A DNA stretch of 64,000 nucleotides, from assembly GCF_023283945.1 (NCBI RefSeq), contig NZ_JAKIKW010000020.1, forward strand, positions 1-64,000, read 5' to 3'. Source of the stretch: Shewanella gelidimarina (GTDB taxonomy: Bacteria > Pseudomonadota > Gammaproteobacteria > Enterobacterales > Shewanellaceae). Under the pieces are notes generated by a model. The model was not told the origin of the DNA. It did no database searches and worked only from the letters and a program-made list of their open reading frames with translations. Made by a program: the position numbers and the translations under genes. This document shows positions 17,477-30,529 of the stretch, in pieces. Within the stretch, counting starts at the first letter, position 1, and every line of letters begins with the position of its first letter.

Positions 17477-17899
17477 AGATAGATTCTCTAGCATTAAATT
17501 AATCGCCAGAGGGTAGCATTCAAACGGGAGAGAGGGTTTTACTTGGATCACGTTCTAATATTATCAGATATGAGACGGCATAAATGACGACCTACAACGA
17601 AGGTTCTAGCCTTCGTTTCGATTTTTTATATGCTCTGATCTTTTCGTTTTTTCCGAGAGTGAGCTTGCGAGCGTTCCGTTATCCGTCAGCGAAGGGTTCG
17701 CCTTTGCTTCTCCTAGAATCTGCTTTTAACCTTTTTTAAAAACAACGTCAATTTTTTTCCATCCATGGAAAATTTACATAAGTGTTCTGACCTCCAAGGA
17801 CGGAGGGAATACCTATAAATGTATGGAACATTTATGGCCAAACACAAATCCCCTCCTTTGGCTATCCATGCCAACCGGGGATAAGTACATTCCATGTAC
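17477..17899. other. Intergenic region between the DsrE-like gene and the atp operon
   Basis: About 420 bp with no credible gene. It has several short inverted or near-palindromic pieces (for example CGAAGG…CCTTCG at about 17598-17616 and GACCTCCAAGGACGGAGG at about 17789-17806) and poly-T stretches. It looks like repeat-derived intergenic DNA; open frames across it are short and overlap the atp terminator. Confidence 0.5.
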
Positions 17900-17927
17900 A
17901 AAAAAGGCGCCCTTAGGCGCCTTTTTT
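17900..17927 (-). terminator. Terminator of the atp operon
   Basis: AAAAAAGGCGCC (17900-17911), loop CTTA, GGCGCCTTTTTT (17916-17927): a strong 12-bp stem right after atpC. Confidence 0.95.
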
Positions 17928-17942
17928 CATCAAACAATAACC

Positions 17943-18371
17943 TTATCTGGCAATGTTTTTCTTGATGGTTTCAACAACGCGCAATTGAGCAATAGCCTGA
18001 GCTAGTTCAATCGCAGCGGCTGCATAGTTGAAGTCAGCGCCAGCATCTGCCATAGCAGATTCTGCACGACGCTTGGCTTCTTCAGCAGCCTTCTCGTCAA
18101 TTTCATCGGCACGCAATACCACGTCAGCCAATACTGAAACAGAAAAAGGTTGAACTTCCAGGATTCCACCCGAAAGATAAAACACCTCTTCTTTCCCATC
18201 TTGCTTGACGATGCGTGCCATGCCAGGTTTGATATGTGTCAGTAGTGGCGCGTGACCAGGCATAACACCTAGATCACCTTCTGAACCAGTCACTTGTAGA
18301 TGTGCTACAAGGCCAGAATAGATGCTACTTTCTGCACTTACTATATCAAGTTGTACTGTCATGGCTGCCAT
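17943..18371 (-). CDS. atpC: ATP synthase F1 epsilon subunit
   Basis: A 142-residue regulatory central-stalk subunit. An N-terminal beta-sandwich ([17 protein letters not shown]…[19 protein letters not shown]) is followed by a C-terminal helical hairpin from about 90, the part that can inhibit ATP hydrolysis. The ATG at 18371 is preceded by AAGGAG. It is the last gene of atpIBEFHAGDC. Confidence 0.97.
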   Translation of the reverse strand: MAAMTVQLDIVSAESSIYSGLVAHLQVTGSEGDLGVMPGHAPLLTHIKPGMARIVKQDGKEEVFYLSGGILEVQPFSVSVLADVVLRADEIDEKAAEEAKRRAESAMADAGADFNYAAAAIELAQAIAQLRVVETIKKNIAR

Positions 18372-18430
18372 CAGTTCTCCTTAAACTAGTGTTCTTCACC
18401 AACGTTTTCACATCAGTACAGAATACTCAG

Positions 18431-19837
<1,407 letters not shown>

Positions 19838-19842
19838 CTAGC

Positions 19843-20703
19843 CTAAACGGCTGCAGCGCCAGCAACAATTTCCGACAGTTCCTGCGTAATCGCAGCCTGA
19901 CGAGCCTTGTTATAAACTAACTGCAAGTCACTAATAAGATCACCAGCATTGTCGGTAGCAGACTTCATAGCAACCATACGGGCTGCTTGTTCAGACGCAA
20001 TATTCTCAACAACACCTTGGTAAACTTGCGACTCCACATAACGAACCAATAAAGTATCCAAAAGTTCTTTTGGATCTGGCTCGTATAGGTAGTCCCAATG
20101 ATGAGAAATCTCATCCTCTTCTGACTTTGGCAAAGGTAGCAGCTGCTCGATCACTGGCGTTTGGGACATAGTATTAACGAATTTGTTAAATACTACATAC
20201 AAACGGTCCAGCTTGCCTTCGTTGTATTCTTCTAGCATCACACGTACTGTTCCGATCAGGTCAGCGAGCTTTGGAGCGTCGCCTAAACCAGATGCTTGAG
20301 CAGGTACTATTCCGCCAAAATTAGTGAAGAACTGTACGCTACGAGCGCCGATTGGGCAGAATTCAACTTCTACACCAGCTGCACGTTGCTTCTTCACGTC
20401 TGCGACAACCTTTTTGAAAAGGTTAACGTTCAGACCACCACAAAGACCACGGTCGGTTGACACTACAATGTAACCAACACGCTTAGTCTCTCTCACCTCT
20501 AAATAGGGGTGTTTATACTCGAGAGAACCTTGCGCTACGTGACCGATCACCTTACGCATATTTTCTGCATATGGACGACTTGCAGCCATGCGTTCCTGCG
20601 CTCTGCGCATTTTGCTGGCGGCAACCATTTCCATAGCAGACGTGATCTTCTGAGTGTTTTGAACACTCGCGATCTTGGTTTTAATCTCTTTAGCGTTGGC
20701 CAT
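19843..20703 (-). CDS. atpG: ATP synthase F1 gamma subunit
   Basis: A 286-residue rotor shaft. N-terminal [20 protein letters not shown] and the C-terminal coiled coil ending in [14 protein letters not shown] are typical. The central [20 protein letters not shown] is the family signature. It lies 48 bp from atpA. Confidence 0.98.
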   Translation of the reverse strand: MANAKEIKTKIASVQNTQKITSAMEMVAASKMRRAQERMAASRPYAENMRKVIGHVAQGSLEYKHPYLEVRETKRVGYIVVSTDRGLCGGLNVNLFKKVVADVKKQRAAGVEVEFCPIGARSVQFFTNFGGIVPAQASGLGDAPKLADLIGTVRVMLEEYNEGKLDRLYVVFNKFVNTMSQTPVIEQLLPLPKSEEDEISHHWDYLYEPDPKELLDTLLVRYVESQVYQGVVENIASEQAARMVAMKSATDNAGDLISDLQLVYNKARQAAITQELSEIVAGAAAV

Positions 20704-20751
20704 CTTAACTCTCCAATCTGGACCTGAGGTGCCTTACGACACCTCTTTCGA

Positions 20752-22293
20752 TTACCAGGTTTGGGTTTCGACGAACTTGTCCAAGCTAGCCTTTAACTCA
20801 CCTTCGATATCGGCATTATAGTTGCCAGTATCGTTAATGGTCTTCATAAGGTCAGCATGTTCGCTGTTCATGAAAGAGAGCAAAGACGCTTCGAAATCAC
20901 CAATCTTATTAAGCTCAACGCTCTTTAAGTAACCTTTTTCAGCTGCGAAAATAGACACAGACTGATCAGCGATACTCATAGGGGCATATTGCTTTTGCTT
21001 CATAAGTTCAGTAACACGCTCACCATGCTCAAGCTGAGCACGTGTTGCATCATCTAAGTCAGATGCAAACTGTGAGAACGCTGCAAGCTCTCGATACTGT
21101 GCAAGTGCGCTACGAATACCGCCTGACAGTTTCTTGATGATCTTAGTCTGAGCCGCACCACCAACACGAGAAACAGAAATACCAGGGTTAACAGCAGGAC
21201 GTAGTCCAGAGTTAAACAGGTCTGTTTCAAGGAAGATCTGACCATCAGTAATCGAAATTACGTTAGTCGGTACGAATGCAGATACGTCACCCGCTTGAGT
21301 TTCGATAATCGGCAATGCTGTCAAAGAACCTGTTTGGCCTTTAACTTCGCCTTTAGTGAACTTCTCAACATACTCAGCGTTAACACGTGAAGCACGTTCT
21401 AACAGACGAGAGTGAAGATAGAATACATCACCTGGGTATGCTTCACGTCCTGGTGGACGCTTAAGTAGCAATGAGATCTGACGGTAAGCAACTGCTTGCT
21501 TAGAAAGATCATCATAGACAATCAGTGCATCTTCACCGCGGTCGCGGAAATACTCACCCATTGAACAACCAGAGTATGGAGCCAAATATTGCAGAGCAGC
21601 AGCTTCAGAAGCTGTAGCAACAACAACAATGGTGTTCGCCAAAGCGCCATGTTCTTCTAGCTTGCGTACCACGTTAGCGATTGTAGAAGCCTTTTGGCCT
21701 ACAGCTACGTATACACACTTAATGCCAGTATTTTTTTGATTAATGATTGAATCGATCGCTAGAGCGGTTTTACCGATCTGACGGTCACCAATAATCAATT
21801 CACGTTGTCCACGACCGATTGGGATCATAGAGTCAACGGCTTTATAACCAGTTTGCACTGGTTGATCTACTGACTGACGTTCAATAACACCTGGTGCGAT
21901 AACTTCAACAGGAGAGAAACCATCGTTGTCGATAGGTCCTTTTCCGTCGATTGGCTCACCCAATGTGTTGACTACGCGGCCTAATAGACCACGGCCAACT
22001 GGGACTTCCAAAATACGACCAGTTGTTTTAACTTTATCGCCTTCTGCCAAAGTGGCATAAGGACCCATTACTACGGCACCGACAGAATCGCGTTCTAAGT
22101 TCAACGCGATTGCGAAACGGTTACCAGGCAGCTCGATCATTTCACCTTGCATCACATCGGCTAGGCCGTGGATGCGGATGATGCCGTCACTTACTGCAAC
22201 GATTGTACCTTCGTTGCGAGCTTCACTAACGACTTCGAACTGCTCGATCCGCTGTTTAATCAGATCGCTGATTTCAGTGGAATTCAGTTGCAT
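20752..22293 (-). CDS. atpA: ATP synthase F1 alpha subunit
   Basis: A 513-residue non-catalytic nucleotide-binding subunit, the same length as in E. coli. The P-loop is GDRQIGKT (169-176). The ATG at 22293 ([13 protein letters not shown]) with GGGAG eight bases upstream is the real start; a TTG two codons earlier is not needed. Confidence 0.98.
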   Translation of the reverse strand: MQLNSTEISDLIKQRIEQFEVVSEARNEGTIVAVSDGIIRIHGLADVMQGEMIELPGNRFAIALNLERDSVGAVVMGPYATLAEGDKVKTTGRILEVPVGRGLLGRVVNTLGEPIDGKGPIDNDGFSPVEVIAPGVIERQSVDQPVQTGYKAVDSMIPIGRGQRELIIGDRQIGKTALAIDSIINQKNTGIKCVYVAVGQKASTIANVVRKLEEHGALANTIVVVATASEAAALQYLAPYSGCSMGEYFRDRGEDALIVYDDLSKQAVAYRQISLLLKRPPGREAYPGDVFYLHSRLLERASRVNAEYVEKFTKGEVKGQTGSLTALPIIETQAGDVSAFVPTNVISITDGQIFLETDLFNSGLRPAVNPGISVSRVGGAAQTKIIKKLSGGIRSALAQYRELAAFSQFASDLDDATRAQLEHGERVTELMKQKQYAPMSIADQSVSIFAAEKGYLKSVELNKIGDFEASLLSFMNSEHADLMKTINDTGNYNADIEGELKASLDKFVETQTW

Positions 22294-22307
22294 GCTCAAA
22301 CTCCCAA

Positions 22308-22841
22308 TTACGACTGCAGCGTATCAGACAGACGCGAAATTTTTCCGCGGACCGAGCCATCAATGACTAAGTCTCCTGCCGTGATAATTACGCCAGCAAT
22401 AAGGCTGGCATCTATGCTGCAATTCAGCTTAACTTTGCGTGCTAGACGTTTCTCTAAAGAAGCGCTCATGGCCTGTTGTTGCTCAGAGGTTAGCTCTGTA
22501 GCTGAAACGACGAACGCTTCAACTTCTTTCGCATGCTCATGTTGCATCTCAACAAATAGTTGAGCAACAGCTGGTAGCACTACTAAACGACCGTTTTCAG
22601 CCATTACCTTTAACAGATTATGAGCTTGCTCATTGACCTGCTCACCACAAACTCCAATAAAGAGTTCTGCAAGCTGGTTACTGGCTAAAGAGCCAGCCAA
22701 TAGAGACTGCATAGTTTCGTTTTCACTAACTTGTGCGGCAAAATTAAGCATTTCTGCCCAATTCTCTATTGCATCTTTTTCAAGAGCAAATTCAAAAGCT
22801 GCCTTTGCGTAAGGACGAGCGATGGTGGTTTGTTCAGCCAT
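22308..22841 (-). CDS. atpH: ATP synthase F1 delta subunit
   Basis: A 177-residue peripheral-stalk subunit joining F1 to subunit b. [20 protein letters not shown] and the C-terminal [20 protein letters not shown] signatures are clear. It ends 14 bp before atpA. Confidence 0.97.
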   Translation of the reverse strand: MAEQTTIARPYAKAAFEFALEKDAIENWAEMLNFAAQVSENETMQSLLAGSLASNQLAELFIGVCGEQVNEQAHNLLKVMAENGRLVVLPAVAQLFVEMQHEHAKEVEAFVVSATELTSEQQQAMSASLEKRLARKVKLNCSIDASLIAGVIITAGDLVIDGSVRGKISRLSDTLQS

Positions 22842-22857
22842 AACTCCAACTCCTTAT

Positions 22858-23328
22858 TTAAAGTTCAGCAACTAGTTTATTAACTATGTCACTGTGGGCG
22901 GCTTCATCAATCGAACGTTCAAGAATTTTTTCAGCGCCGGCAATAGCCAGTACAGCGACTTGCTTACGCAGGTCTTCTTTTACGCGATTACGTTCAGCTT
23001 CAATTTCTGCATAACCTTGCGCGATAATCTTAGCGCGCTCAGTATCAGCTTCGGCTTTAGCTTCATCAACGATTTGAGCTTTACGCTTATTAGCTTGCTC
23101 AATAATTTCGTTAGCAGTCGCTTTTGCATCTTTGAGTTGATCAGTGGCTTTCGCCTGTGCCAACTCAAGGTCTTTCACGGCACGGTCAGCATCAGCTAAA
23201 CCGTCGGCAATCCTTTTTTGACGTTCTTCGATGGCATTCATCAAAGGAGGCCAAACAAACTTCATGCAAAACCACACGAAGAGTAAAAAGGCAACCGTCT
23301 GACCGAGTAGGGTAGCGTTGATATTCAC
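22858..23328 (-). CDS. atpF: ATP synthase Fo b subunit
   Basis: A 156-residue stator subunit with one N-terminal membrane helix (about 6-22, [20 protein letters not shown]) and a long charged coiled coil. Same length as E. coli AtpF. Confidence 0.97.
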   Translation of the reverse strand: MNINATLLGQTVAFLLFVWFCMKFVWPPLMNAIEERQKRIADGLADADRAVKDLELAQAKATDQLKDAKATANEIIEQANKRKAQIVDEAKAEADTERAKIIAQGYAEIEAERNRVKEDLRKQVAVLAIAGAEKILERSIDEAAHSDIVNKLVAEL

Positions 23329-23365
23329 AACAGCCTCCTATTAAGTTTAAAGACAGAAGCGTTTA

Positions 23366-23644
<279 letters not shown>

Positions 23645-23681
23645 TTATTAATGATTTAGTTTAAAAATTTTACAGCATTCC

Positions 23682-24479
<798 letters not shown>

Positions 24480-24488
24480 TCATCCCAC

Positions 24489-24872
24489 TTAACTTTGCTT
24501 GAAATATAAAGGAGCTGTCCAATGCATCACTAACGCCAGGGTGTAACATACAAAAAGAGGCATAAAACCAATTTCAATATTGATAAACACAAACGAAAAC
24601 ATTGCTATGGTTAACAGCATCTTTACCGCTTCCCCCCAGTAAAAAGTCTTAACAACTTTAGCTGCGGAGCTTGCTCCCGTATGGGAAAAAGCGAGGGTTG
24701 CGAATACAAAATTAGGGAGTACAGCAATAGCACCACCTGCTAATGCAGATATACCATACTGAGCTCCCCACATGGCGAAAAAGAAAACAGAAACACTTCC
24801 AGCCACCGCCGCCTGTATCAAAACTAATTTATAGGCTGACCAACGGCCACGACGTGCTAAAACCTTGCTCAA
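24489..24872 (-). CDS. atpI: ATP synthase subunit I (assembly factor)
   Basis: A 127-residue protein with four predicted membrane helices, the first gene of the atp operon. AtpI family members help assemble the c-ring but are not essential. It matches in position and topology more than in sequence, as usual for this divergent family. Confidence 0.9.
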   Translation of the reverse strand: MSKVLARRGRWSAYKLVLIQAAVAGSVSVFFFAMWGAQYGISALAGGAIAVLPNFVFATLAFSHTGASSAAKVVKTFYWGEAVKMLLTIAMFSFVFINIEIGFMPLFVCYTLALVMHWTAPLYFKQS

Positions 24873-25005
24873 TTTATCTTCTCCGCATTATAACTTCCTG
24901 TTTCGATGACCGGACGACATATATCCGTATAAACCCGAGGTACAAAAAGCTTGCGAAAGTATACCGTTTCGGGGTTTCAAAGCAAGTTTAACCGCTAGAA
25001 AAAGG

Positions 25006-25036
25006 AGACTTTTAGCGTGATCTACGCCAAAAGTCT
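25006..25036 (-). terminator. Terminator between parB and atpI
   Basis: AGACTTTT (25006-25013) pairs with AAAAGTCT (25029-25036), with an inner GCGT/ACGC extension. On the minus strand it is followed by CCTTTTTCT. It ends the mnmG–rsmG–parAB side transcript before the atp promoter. Confidence 0.82.
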
Positions 25037-25095
25037 AAAAGTGGAGGATTAACAGATGTCACAAAATTACATAATATTGTCGTAACGTCGGTTTT

Positions 25096-25983
25096 TTAGC
25101 GGATTTTACTGATAATACCCTCTAATTCAGCCAAATTTTGATAGTTAATTACCATTTTTCCTTTACCTTTCTTATTATGGGTAAGAGAAACCTTGGCACC
25201 TAGCCTTTCAATTAATTGACTCTCTAGACGGACTACATCGTGATCTTTAGGTGCTTTTTCGACGATTTCAGTTTGATTTAAGGTTTGGTTAACTAATCGT
25301 TCGGTTTCGCGAACAGTCAGTTCTTTAGAAACGACCAATCGAGCCAAATTTGTCTGCTCATCACCTTCAATAGCCAGCAAAGCACGACCATGGCCCATAT
25401 CAATATCGCCATACTCCAACATACGCTTAACATGCTCATTGAGACCGTTTAAACGCAGTAAATTGGATACTGTGGCACGTGACTTTCCTACAGCATCAGC
25501 AATTTGTTGATGTGTAAGATTGAACTCTTCAATCAAACGATTTAATGCAATAGCTTCTTCCATCGCATTCAAATCTTCACGTTGAATATTTTCAATCAAG
25601 GCTATCGCGACTGCAGCTTCGTCAGCGACTTGTTTAACAATACAGGGTATCTTTGCCAGTCCAGCAAGCTGTGAAGCGCGCCAGCGACGCTCACCCGCTA
25701 TAATTTCAAAGTTTTCAGCAGAGACTTTACGTACCACAATCGGTTGGATAATCCCTTGAGCACGAATAGACTCAGCAAGTTCTTCAAGCGCTTCGGCCGA
25801 CATGTCTTTTCGAGGCTGATATTTGCCAGGTTGAAGCCTATCAATATCTAAGGTGATCAGATCATTATTTTTAATATCTTGCTCACCTTCAAACGTTCTA
25901 GGTTCAAGTCGCTTGCTGGCAGCATGGCTAGTACTCAATAAAGCATCAAGCCCTTTGCCTAAACCTCTTTTCTTCACTGTCAT
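25096..25983 (-). CDS. parB: Chromosome-partitioning protein ParB
   Basis: A 295-residue CTP-dependent clamp that loads at parS and spreads. The arginine-patch/CTP-binding motif GERRWRAS (about 117-124) and the KorB-type HTH HQQIADAVGKSRATVSNLLR (about 158-177) are intact, as is the C-terminal dimerisation region. It is 9 bp after parA. Candidate parS sites in this window are at 40226-40241 and 61239-61254. Confidence 0.96.
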   Translation of the reverse strand: MTVKKRGLGKGLDALLSTSHAASKRLEPRTFEGEQDIKNNDLITLDIDRLQPGKYQPRKDMSAEALEELAESIRAQGIIQPIVVRKVSAENFEIIAGERRWRASQLAGLAKIPCIVKQVADEAAVAIALIENIQREDLNAMEEAIALNRLIEEFNLTHQQIADAVGKSRATVSNLLRLNGLNEHVKRMLEYGDIDMGHGRALLAIEGDEQTNLARLVVSKELTVRETERLVNQTLNQTEIVEKAPKDHDVVRLESQLIERLGAKVSLTHNKKGKGKMVINYQNLAELEGIISKIR

Positions 25984-25992
25984 TTCTCTTCC

Positions 25993-26781
25993 TTAATCCT
26001 GCTCAGCCAGTTCCAATTGCTCTGCTCGGCGAATAATTTCACCCGCCAATGCCAGATAGGCTTTTGCTCCTGCGCTCGATTTATCGTAATACATTGCTGG
26101 GGCACCAAAACTAGGCGCTTCAGCAAGACGCACATTTCTTGGGATCACAGTGCGATAAACTTTATCACCAAAATGCTGTTTGAGTTGATCGGATACATCG
26201 TTAGACAAACGGTTACGAGGATCATACATAGTTCGTAAAATCCCTTCGATGTGCAAACCATTGTTTACCATAGAACCTAACTTAGTGATGGTATCCATCA
26301 ACGCGGTTAAGCCTTCTAATGCGTAATACTCACACTGCATAGGGACCAATACAGAATCAGCCGCAGACATGGCATTAACGGTCAGCATGTTGAGTGAAGG
26401 GGGGCAGTCGATAAAGATATAATCGTAATCATCTTTAATCGGCGCAATAGCATTACGCAAGCGAACTTCTCTGGCGAAAAACTCCATCAGCTTAATTTCA
26501 GCGGCAGTTACATCGCCATTGCCTGCAATAAGATCATATTTTCCGCTAGTGTTTCGGCAAACAACTTCTTCGAATGACTTCTCTTCAACCAATAATTCAT
26601 AGGCGGTATTTTCGACGGTATATTTGTCGATACCACTGCCCATGGTTGCGTTACCTTGCGGATCGAGATCGATCAGCAGCACACGACGTTTAGTTGCAGC
26701 TAGAGAAGCCGCTAAATTAACACAAGTTGTTGTCTTTCCGACGCCACCTTTTTGGTTGGCTACGGCAATCACTTTACCCAC
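25993..26781 (-). CDS. parA: Chromosome-partitioning ATPase ParA (Soj-like)
   Basis: A 262-residue deviant-Walker ATPase that moves ParB–parS complexes. The P-loop KGGVGKTT (11-18) carries the signature lysine, and Walker B is FIDCPPSL. It has no N-terminal HTH, so it is the chromosomal Soj type rather than a plasmid ParA. It is in an operon with parB. Confidence 0.96.
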   Translation of the reverse strand: MGKVIAVANQKGGVGKTTTCVNLAASLAATKRRVLLIDLDPQGNATMGSGIDKYTVENTAYELLVEEKSFEEVVCRNTSGKYDLIAGNGDVTAAEIKLMEFFAREVRLRNAIAPIKDDYDYIFIDCPPSLNMLTVNAMSAADSVLVPMQCEYYALEGLTALMDTITKLGSMVNNGLHIEGILRTMYDPRNRLSNDVSDQLKQHFGDKVYRTVIPRNVRLAEAPSFGAPAMYYDKSSAGAKAYLALAGEIIRRAEQLELAEQD

Positions 26782-27005
26782 AATATCACCCTGTAAGTCA
26801 CTGTTATTATATTCCGGCCCTCTCTCATTGGCTGTCTAAAAATGAGGGGGAATTAATGCGCATATTTTATATAATTGCTTGAAGCGCTGAAAGATTGCAA
26901 CCGTTCAGTACGTTTTATCGCTAATGGTTCAAAAAACCATCGTTAAAGATGGTCTAAACCACGACATCAAGCGAGTATATTTCCAGTTTGGAGAGGCAGC
27001 TTAGA

Positions 27006-27629
27006 TTAACTAACCTTGACTACACGCAGCAAATGACGCTGCTCATCAAGCTTAGGAACAACAAGTTCAATCGTCTCAGCAACCGCAAATCCTGCGGGCA
27101 AGTTTGCCAACTCATCCTGACTTAACTGGCCCTTTAACGCATAGAAACAGCCATCAGCTTTTGGCAAATGGTGGCACCATTGCAACATGTCTTGAATCGA
27201 GGCAAATGCACGGCTCAATACACCATCAAATAACTCTTCAGGTTGATACGCTTCTACGCGGCTCTCAATCGATGAAATATTATTGATCCCAAGTTCAAAT
27301 TGAACCTGCTTTTGAAAACGAATGCGTTTGCCTAAACTATCAAGCAATACAAATTCTTTATCAGGATTTAAGATCGCCAACGGGATCCCCGGTAAACCAG
27401 GGCCGGTACCTACATCAATAAAACGCGATCCTTGCAGGTGTGGCGAAACCACTAAGCTGTCCATGATATGTCGAATGAGCATCTGCTCCGGATCACGTAC
27501 AGAAGTCAGGTTAAATGCCTTATTCCATTTATTGAGCATGCCAACAAAGTCAACAAGTTGCTTTTTTTGCTGCTCGGTAGCCTCTAGGCCAACTTCAGCC
27601 ATGTATTCGTTTAACTGGGCAAATAACAC
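27006..27629 (-). CDS. rsmG: 16S rRNA (guanine-527-N7)-methyltransferase
   Basis: A 207-residue SAM-dependent methyltransferase (GidB). SAM motif I reads [17 protein letters not shown] (about 71-87). The GTG at 27629, eight bases after GAGGA, gives the E. coli length; a TTG at 27644 would place the ribosome site inside the gene. It lies downstream of mnmG, but a hairpin terminator separates the two. Confidence 0.95.
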   Translation of the reverse strand: MLFAQLNEYMAEVGLEATEQQKKQLVDFVGMLNKWNKAFNLTSVRDPEQMLIRHIMDSLVVSPHLQGSRFIDVGTGPGLPGIPLAILNPDKEFVLLDSLGKRIRFQKQVQFELGINNISSIESRVEAYQPEELFDGVLSRAFASIQDMLQWCHHLPKADGCFYALKGQLSQDELANLPAGFAVAETIELVVPKLDEQRHLLRVVKVS

Positions 27630-27689
27630 TGGTAGTGTCCTCAAAACAATTTAAATCAGATATTCATCGGTATGATGAAGCGCAGAAAA

Positions 27690-27721
27690 GATGAAAGGAA
27701 GCCTCAGAGCTTCCTTTCATC
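27690..27721 (-). terminator. Terminator between mnmG and rsmG
   Basis: GATGAAAGGAAGC (27690-27702) and GCTTCCTTTCATC (27709-27721) form a perfect 13-bp stem with a 6-nt loop, followed by TTTTCTG on the minus strand. Transcription from mnmG into rsmG is therefore probably reduced. Confidence 0.85.
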
Positions 27722-27738
27722 GTGCATAACAAGGTTAT

Positions 27739-29628
27739 TTAGGCGCTTTTTCTCAGTAAACCGCGTTTTTTCAAATGAACTAACAATATTGAGATTGCAG
27801 CTGGCGTCATACCTGGGATACGTGACGCTTGGCCAACCGTTTCAGGTTTGTACTCATTCATCTTTGCAATGACCTCGTTAGACAAGCCCGGGATCTCTTG
27901 ATAATCGAGATCCAGCGGCAACCCCGTCGTTTCGTTACGGATCGCTTTATCAATCTCGTCTTGCTGTCGCTGAATGTAACCAGAATACTTAACTTGGATC
28001 TGTACCTGTTCAGCAGCACGTTGATCTTCGATACCTGGACCAAATCCGTCAATGGACATCAATGTTGGGTAATCTAGCTCTGGACGACGCAGTAGATCTT
28101 CAAACGTGGCTTCGCGTGCAATCGGGGTTTTTAAATGTGGATTTAACACATCAACAAGCGGTGATTTAGGGTGGATCCACTGACCACGTAAACGCTGTAG
28201 TTCCGTTTCTATCGATTCCACTTTTTCACTAAATAGCGCCCAACGATTGTCGTCAACTAAACCGAGTTCACGGCCTTTTTCCGTTAAACGAATATCGGCA
28301 TTGTCTTCACGTAGCAGCAAGCGGTATTCCGCACGGCTAGTGAACATGCGATAAGGTTCTTTAGTGCCTAATGTCGACAGATCGTCAACCAACACCCCAA
28401 GGTAAGCTTGGTCACGACGAGGGCACCAAGTGTCTTTGCCTTGAACTTGCAATGATGCGTTCATGCCGGCTAATAAGCCTTGTGCACCCGCTTCTTCATA
28501 GCCTGTGGTGCCGTTAATTTGTCCCGCAAAGAATAAACCATTGATGGTTTTGGTCTCTAATGAATTTTTAAGATCGCGTGGATCAAAATAATCATATTCG
28601 ATTGCGTAGCCAGGACGCATGATATCTGCGTTTTCCATGCCTTTTATCGAACGAACCAAGTTGAGTTGCACGTCAAAAGGTAAGCTTGTTGAAATACCAT
28701 TAGGATAAATTTCAGTGGTATTTAATCCCTCTGGCTCAATAAATATTTGATGCGAATCTTTATCAGCAAAACGATTAATTTTGTCTTCGATGGAAGGGCA
28801 GTAACGTGGGCCAATACCTTCGATAACTCCCGAATACATTGGGCTACGATCCAGTCCTGCACGAATAATATCGTGGGTTCGCTCATTGGTATGAGTGATA
28901 TGACATGAGACTTGTTCTGGATGCTGGCTAACGTCACCCACAAACGACATAACCGGTAAAGGATTATCACCTTTTTGCTCTGTCATTTGAGAAAAATCAA
29001 TGGTGTTTGAGTCTATCCGTGGTGGTGTTCCGGTTTTTAAACGACCCACTCGAATAGGTAACTCACGCAGACGATGAGCCAGAGCAATCGCCGGAGGATC
29101 GCCAGCTCGGCCGCCGCTGTAATTTTCTAATCCTATGTGGATCTTGCCGCTCAAAAAAGTGCCCGTCGTTAACACGACTGCAGGCGCTTCGAACGCTAAA
29201 CCCATTTGAGTAACGACACCCACCACGGTTTCATTTTCAACAACAAGATCGTCTACCGCTTGTTGAAAAATACGTAGGTTGGATTGGTGCTGTAAAATCT
29301 CTTGGATCTTGTGTCGATAAAGGGCTCTATCCGCTTGAGCACGAGTTGCTCGTACTGCTGGGCCTTTGCTCGAATTTAATGTTCTAAATTGAATGCCCGC
29401 AAAATCCGTGGCAATTGCCATGGCTCCGCCAAGCGCATCAATTTCTTTAACCAGGTGTCCCTTTCCGATGCCGCCGATAGCTGGATTACAGGACATCTGT
29501 CCCAAGGTATCTATGTTGTGGGTTAGCAAAAGTGTTTTGGAACCCATTCTGGCAGAAGCTAACGCAGCTTCTGTTCCAGCATGACCACCACCAACAACGA
29601 TTACATCAAACCGTTCATGAAAATGCAT
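27739..29628 (-). CDS. mnmG: tRNA uridine-5-carboxymethylaminomethyl modification enzyme
   Basis: A 629-residue FAD protein (GidA) that, with MnmE (encoded at 53287), modifies U34 of several tRNAs. FAD-binding [17 protein letters not shown] (about 13-29) and the family motif [16 protein letters not shown] (about 370-385) are present. Full length equals E. coli MnmG (629). Its transcription away from oriC is the conserved arrangement and is known in E. coli to influence origin activity. Confidence 0.98.
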   Translation of the reverse strand: MHFHERFDVIVVGGGHAGTEAALASARMGSKTLLLTHNIDTLGQMSCNPAIGGIGKGHLVKEIDALGGAMAIATDFAGIQFRTLNSSKGPAVRATRAQADRALYRHKIQEILQHQSNLRIFQQAVDDLVVENETVVGVVTQMGLAFEAPAVVLTTGTFLSGKIHIGLENYSGGRAGDPPAIALAHRLRELPIRVGRLKTGTPPRIDSNTIDFSQMTEQKGDNPLPVMSFVGDVSQHPEQVSCHITHTNERTHDIIRAGLDRSPMYSGVIEGIGPRYCPSIEDKINRFADKDSHQIFIEPEGLNTTEIYPNGISTSLPFDVQLNLVRSIKGMENADIMRPGYAIEYDYFDPRDLKNSLETKTINGLFFAGQINGTTGYEEAGAQGLLAGMNASLQVQGKDTWCPRRDQAYLGVLVDDLSTLGTKEPYRMFTSRAEYRLLLREDNADIRLTEKGRELGLVDDNRWALFSEKVESIETELQRLRGQWIHPKSPLVDVLNPHLKTPIAREATFEDLLRRPELDYPTLMSIDGFGPGIEDQRAAEQVQIQVKYSGYIQRQQDEIDKAIRNETTGLPLDLDYQEIPGLSNEVIAKMNEYKPETVGQASRIPGMTPAAISILLVHLKKRGLLRKSA

Positions 29629-30088
29629 TCGACAGCCTTCGATTGTTAAAAGGATAAAATTCTGTTTCTGAGCGGATCATTTTAGCATTTGCTTTGCCTA
29701 AGGTGAACGATCAATTTTGCTTGTTTTGATCAACACCGATCTGCTTAATAGATCTTAAGATCTTTAGATAGATCTCTTATTATGTTTATTATTAAGGGCG
29801 GCTTTTTCGGTGGATAACCCGAATTCCTTATTAGAATCATGAGTTAATGAGCGATCAAACCTGTGATTAGATCGCGATCAAACTCACTTAAGCTTGGGGA
29901 TAGATCGGCTACTTATCCACAGGGTGGATCATTGACCAGATCGGGGGTGAATTAATACAGAGGTTAATCAGATCTAAATAATAGGTTATCCACATATTTG
30001 TTATTTTTTAACTTAATATGTGGATAAGTATGATCTAAACTGTGAGTGGTTTAAAAGTTAATAGGTAAAAGCGATCAAGAAAAGGATC
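29629..30088. other. oriC: Chromosomal replication origin oriC
   Basis: The 460-bp gap between mnmG and mioC is built like E. coli oriC. Perfect DnaA boxes TTATCCACA are at 29913-29921, 29986-29994 and (reverse strand) 30019-30027; a one-mismatch box (TTATCCACC) is at 29809-29817, reverse strand. Next to mnmG lies an AT-rich unwinding region (about 29727-29800) with 13-mer-like units, including GATCTCTTATTA, identical to the start of an E. coli 13-mer. About 16 GATC sites occur across the gap (by eye), and the dense GATC run continues into mioC, as expected for Dam/SeqA control. Exact minimal borders are not determined. Confidence 0.95.
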
Positions 30089-30529
30089 TTAAAGTTGATC
30101 TTGCCAGCCGCTTAGCCAAGCTAGGGCGGGTTCTTCTGGAATTGGATCGTACTGTACATCGATCTGGATCTTATCCACAAAAACTTGTGCACCGCATAAG
30201 GCCAGTGCTTCCACTAATTTTTCGGGGCCTTGGCAAAAAGTATCGTAACTTGAATCACCAATCGCACATAACGCAAACTGGGTGGTCAGCAGATCCGGTT
30301 TTTTAGCTAAGATCTCGTCCATAAACGGCACTATATTGTCTGGAAGATCGCCTGCTCCATGTGTTGAACAGGCGATCAACCATAGCGATTTTGGGTCCAG
30401 ATCATCCAAATTAGGAGCCAAATGTACGATAGTTTCATGGCCTAGATCGTTCAATTGTGCCGACATTTCATCAGCAACATACTCTGCACTTCCTAGTGTT
30501 GTGCCTACTAATAGTTCTACTTTTGCCAT
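30089..30529 (-). CDS. mioC: Flavodoxin-like protein MioC
   Basis: A 146-residue FMN-binding flavodoxin. The FMN phosphate loop is GTTLGSAEYVADEM (8-21) and STHGAGDLPDN (about 58-68) forms the next binding loop. The ATG at 30529 (MAKVELLVG) gives the E. coli MioC length; upstream in-frame codons are not needed. It is transcribed toward oriC, the conserved layout. MioC has been linked to biotin synthase electron transfer. Confidence 0.95.
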   Translation of the reverse strand: MAKVELLVGTTLGSAEYVADEMSAQLNDLGHETIVHLAPNLDDLDPKSLWLIACSTHGAGDLPDNIVPFMDEILAKKPDLLTTQFALCAIGDSSYDTFCQGPEKLVEALALCGAQVFVDKIQIDVQYDPIPEEPALAWLSGWQDQL

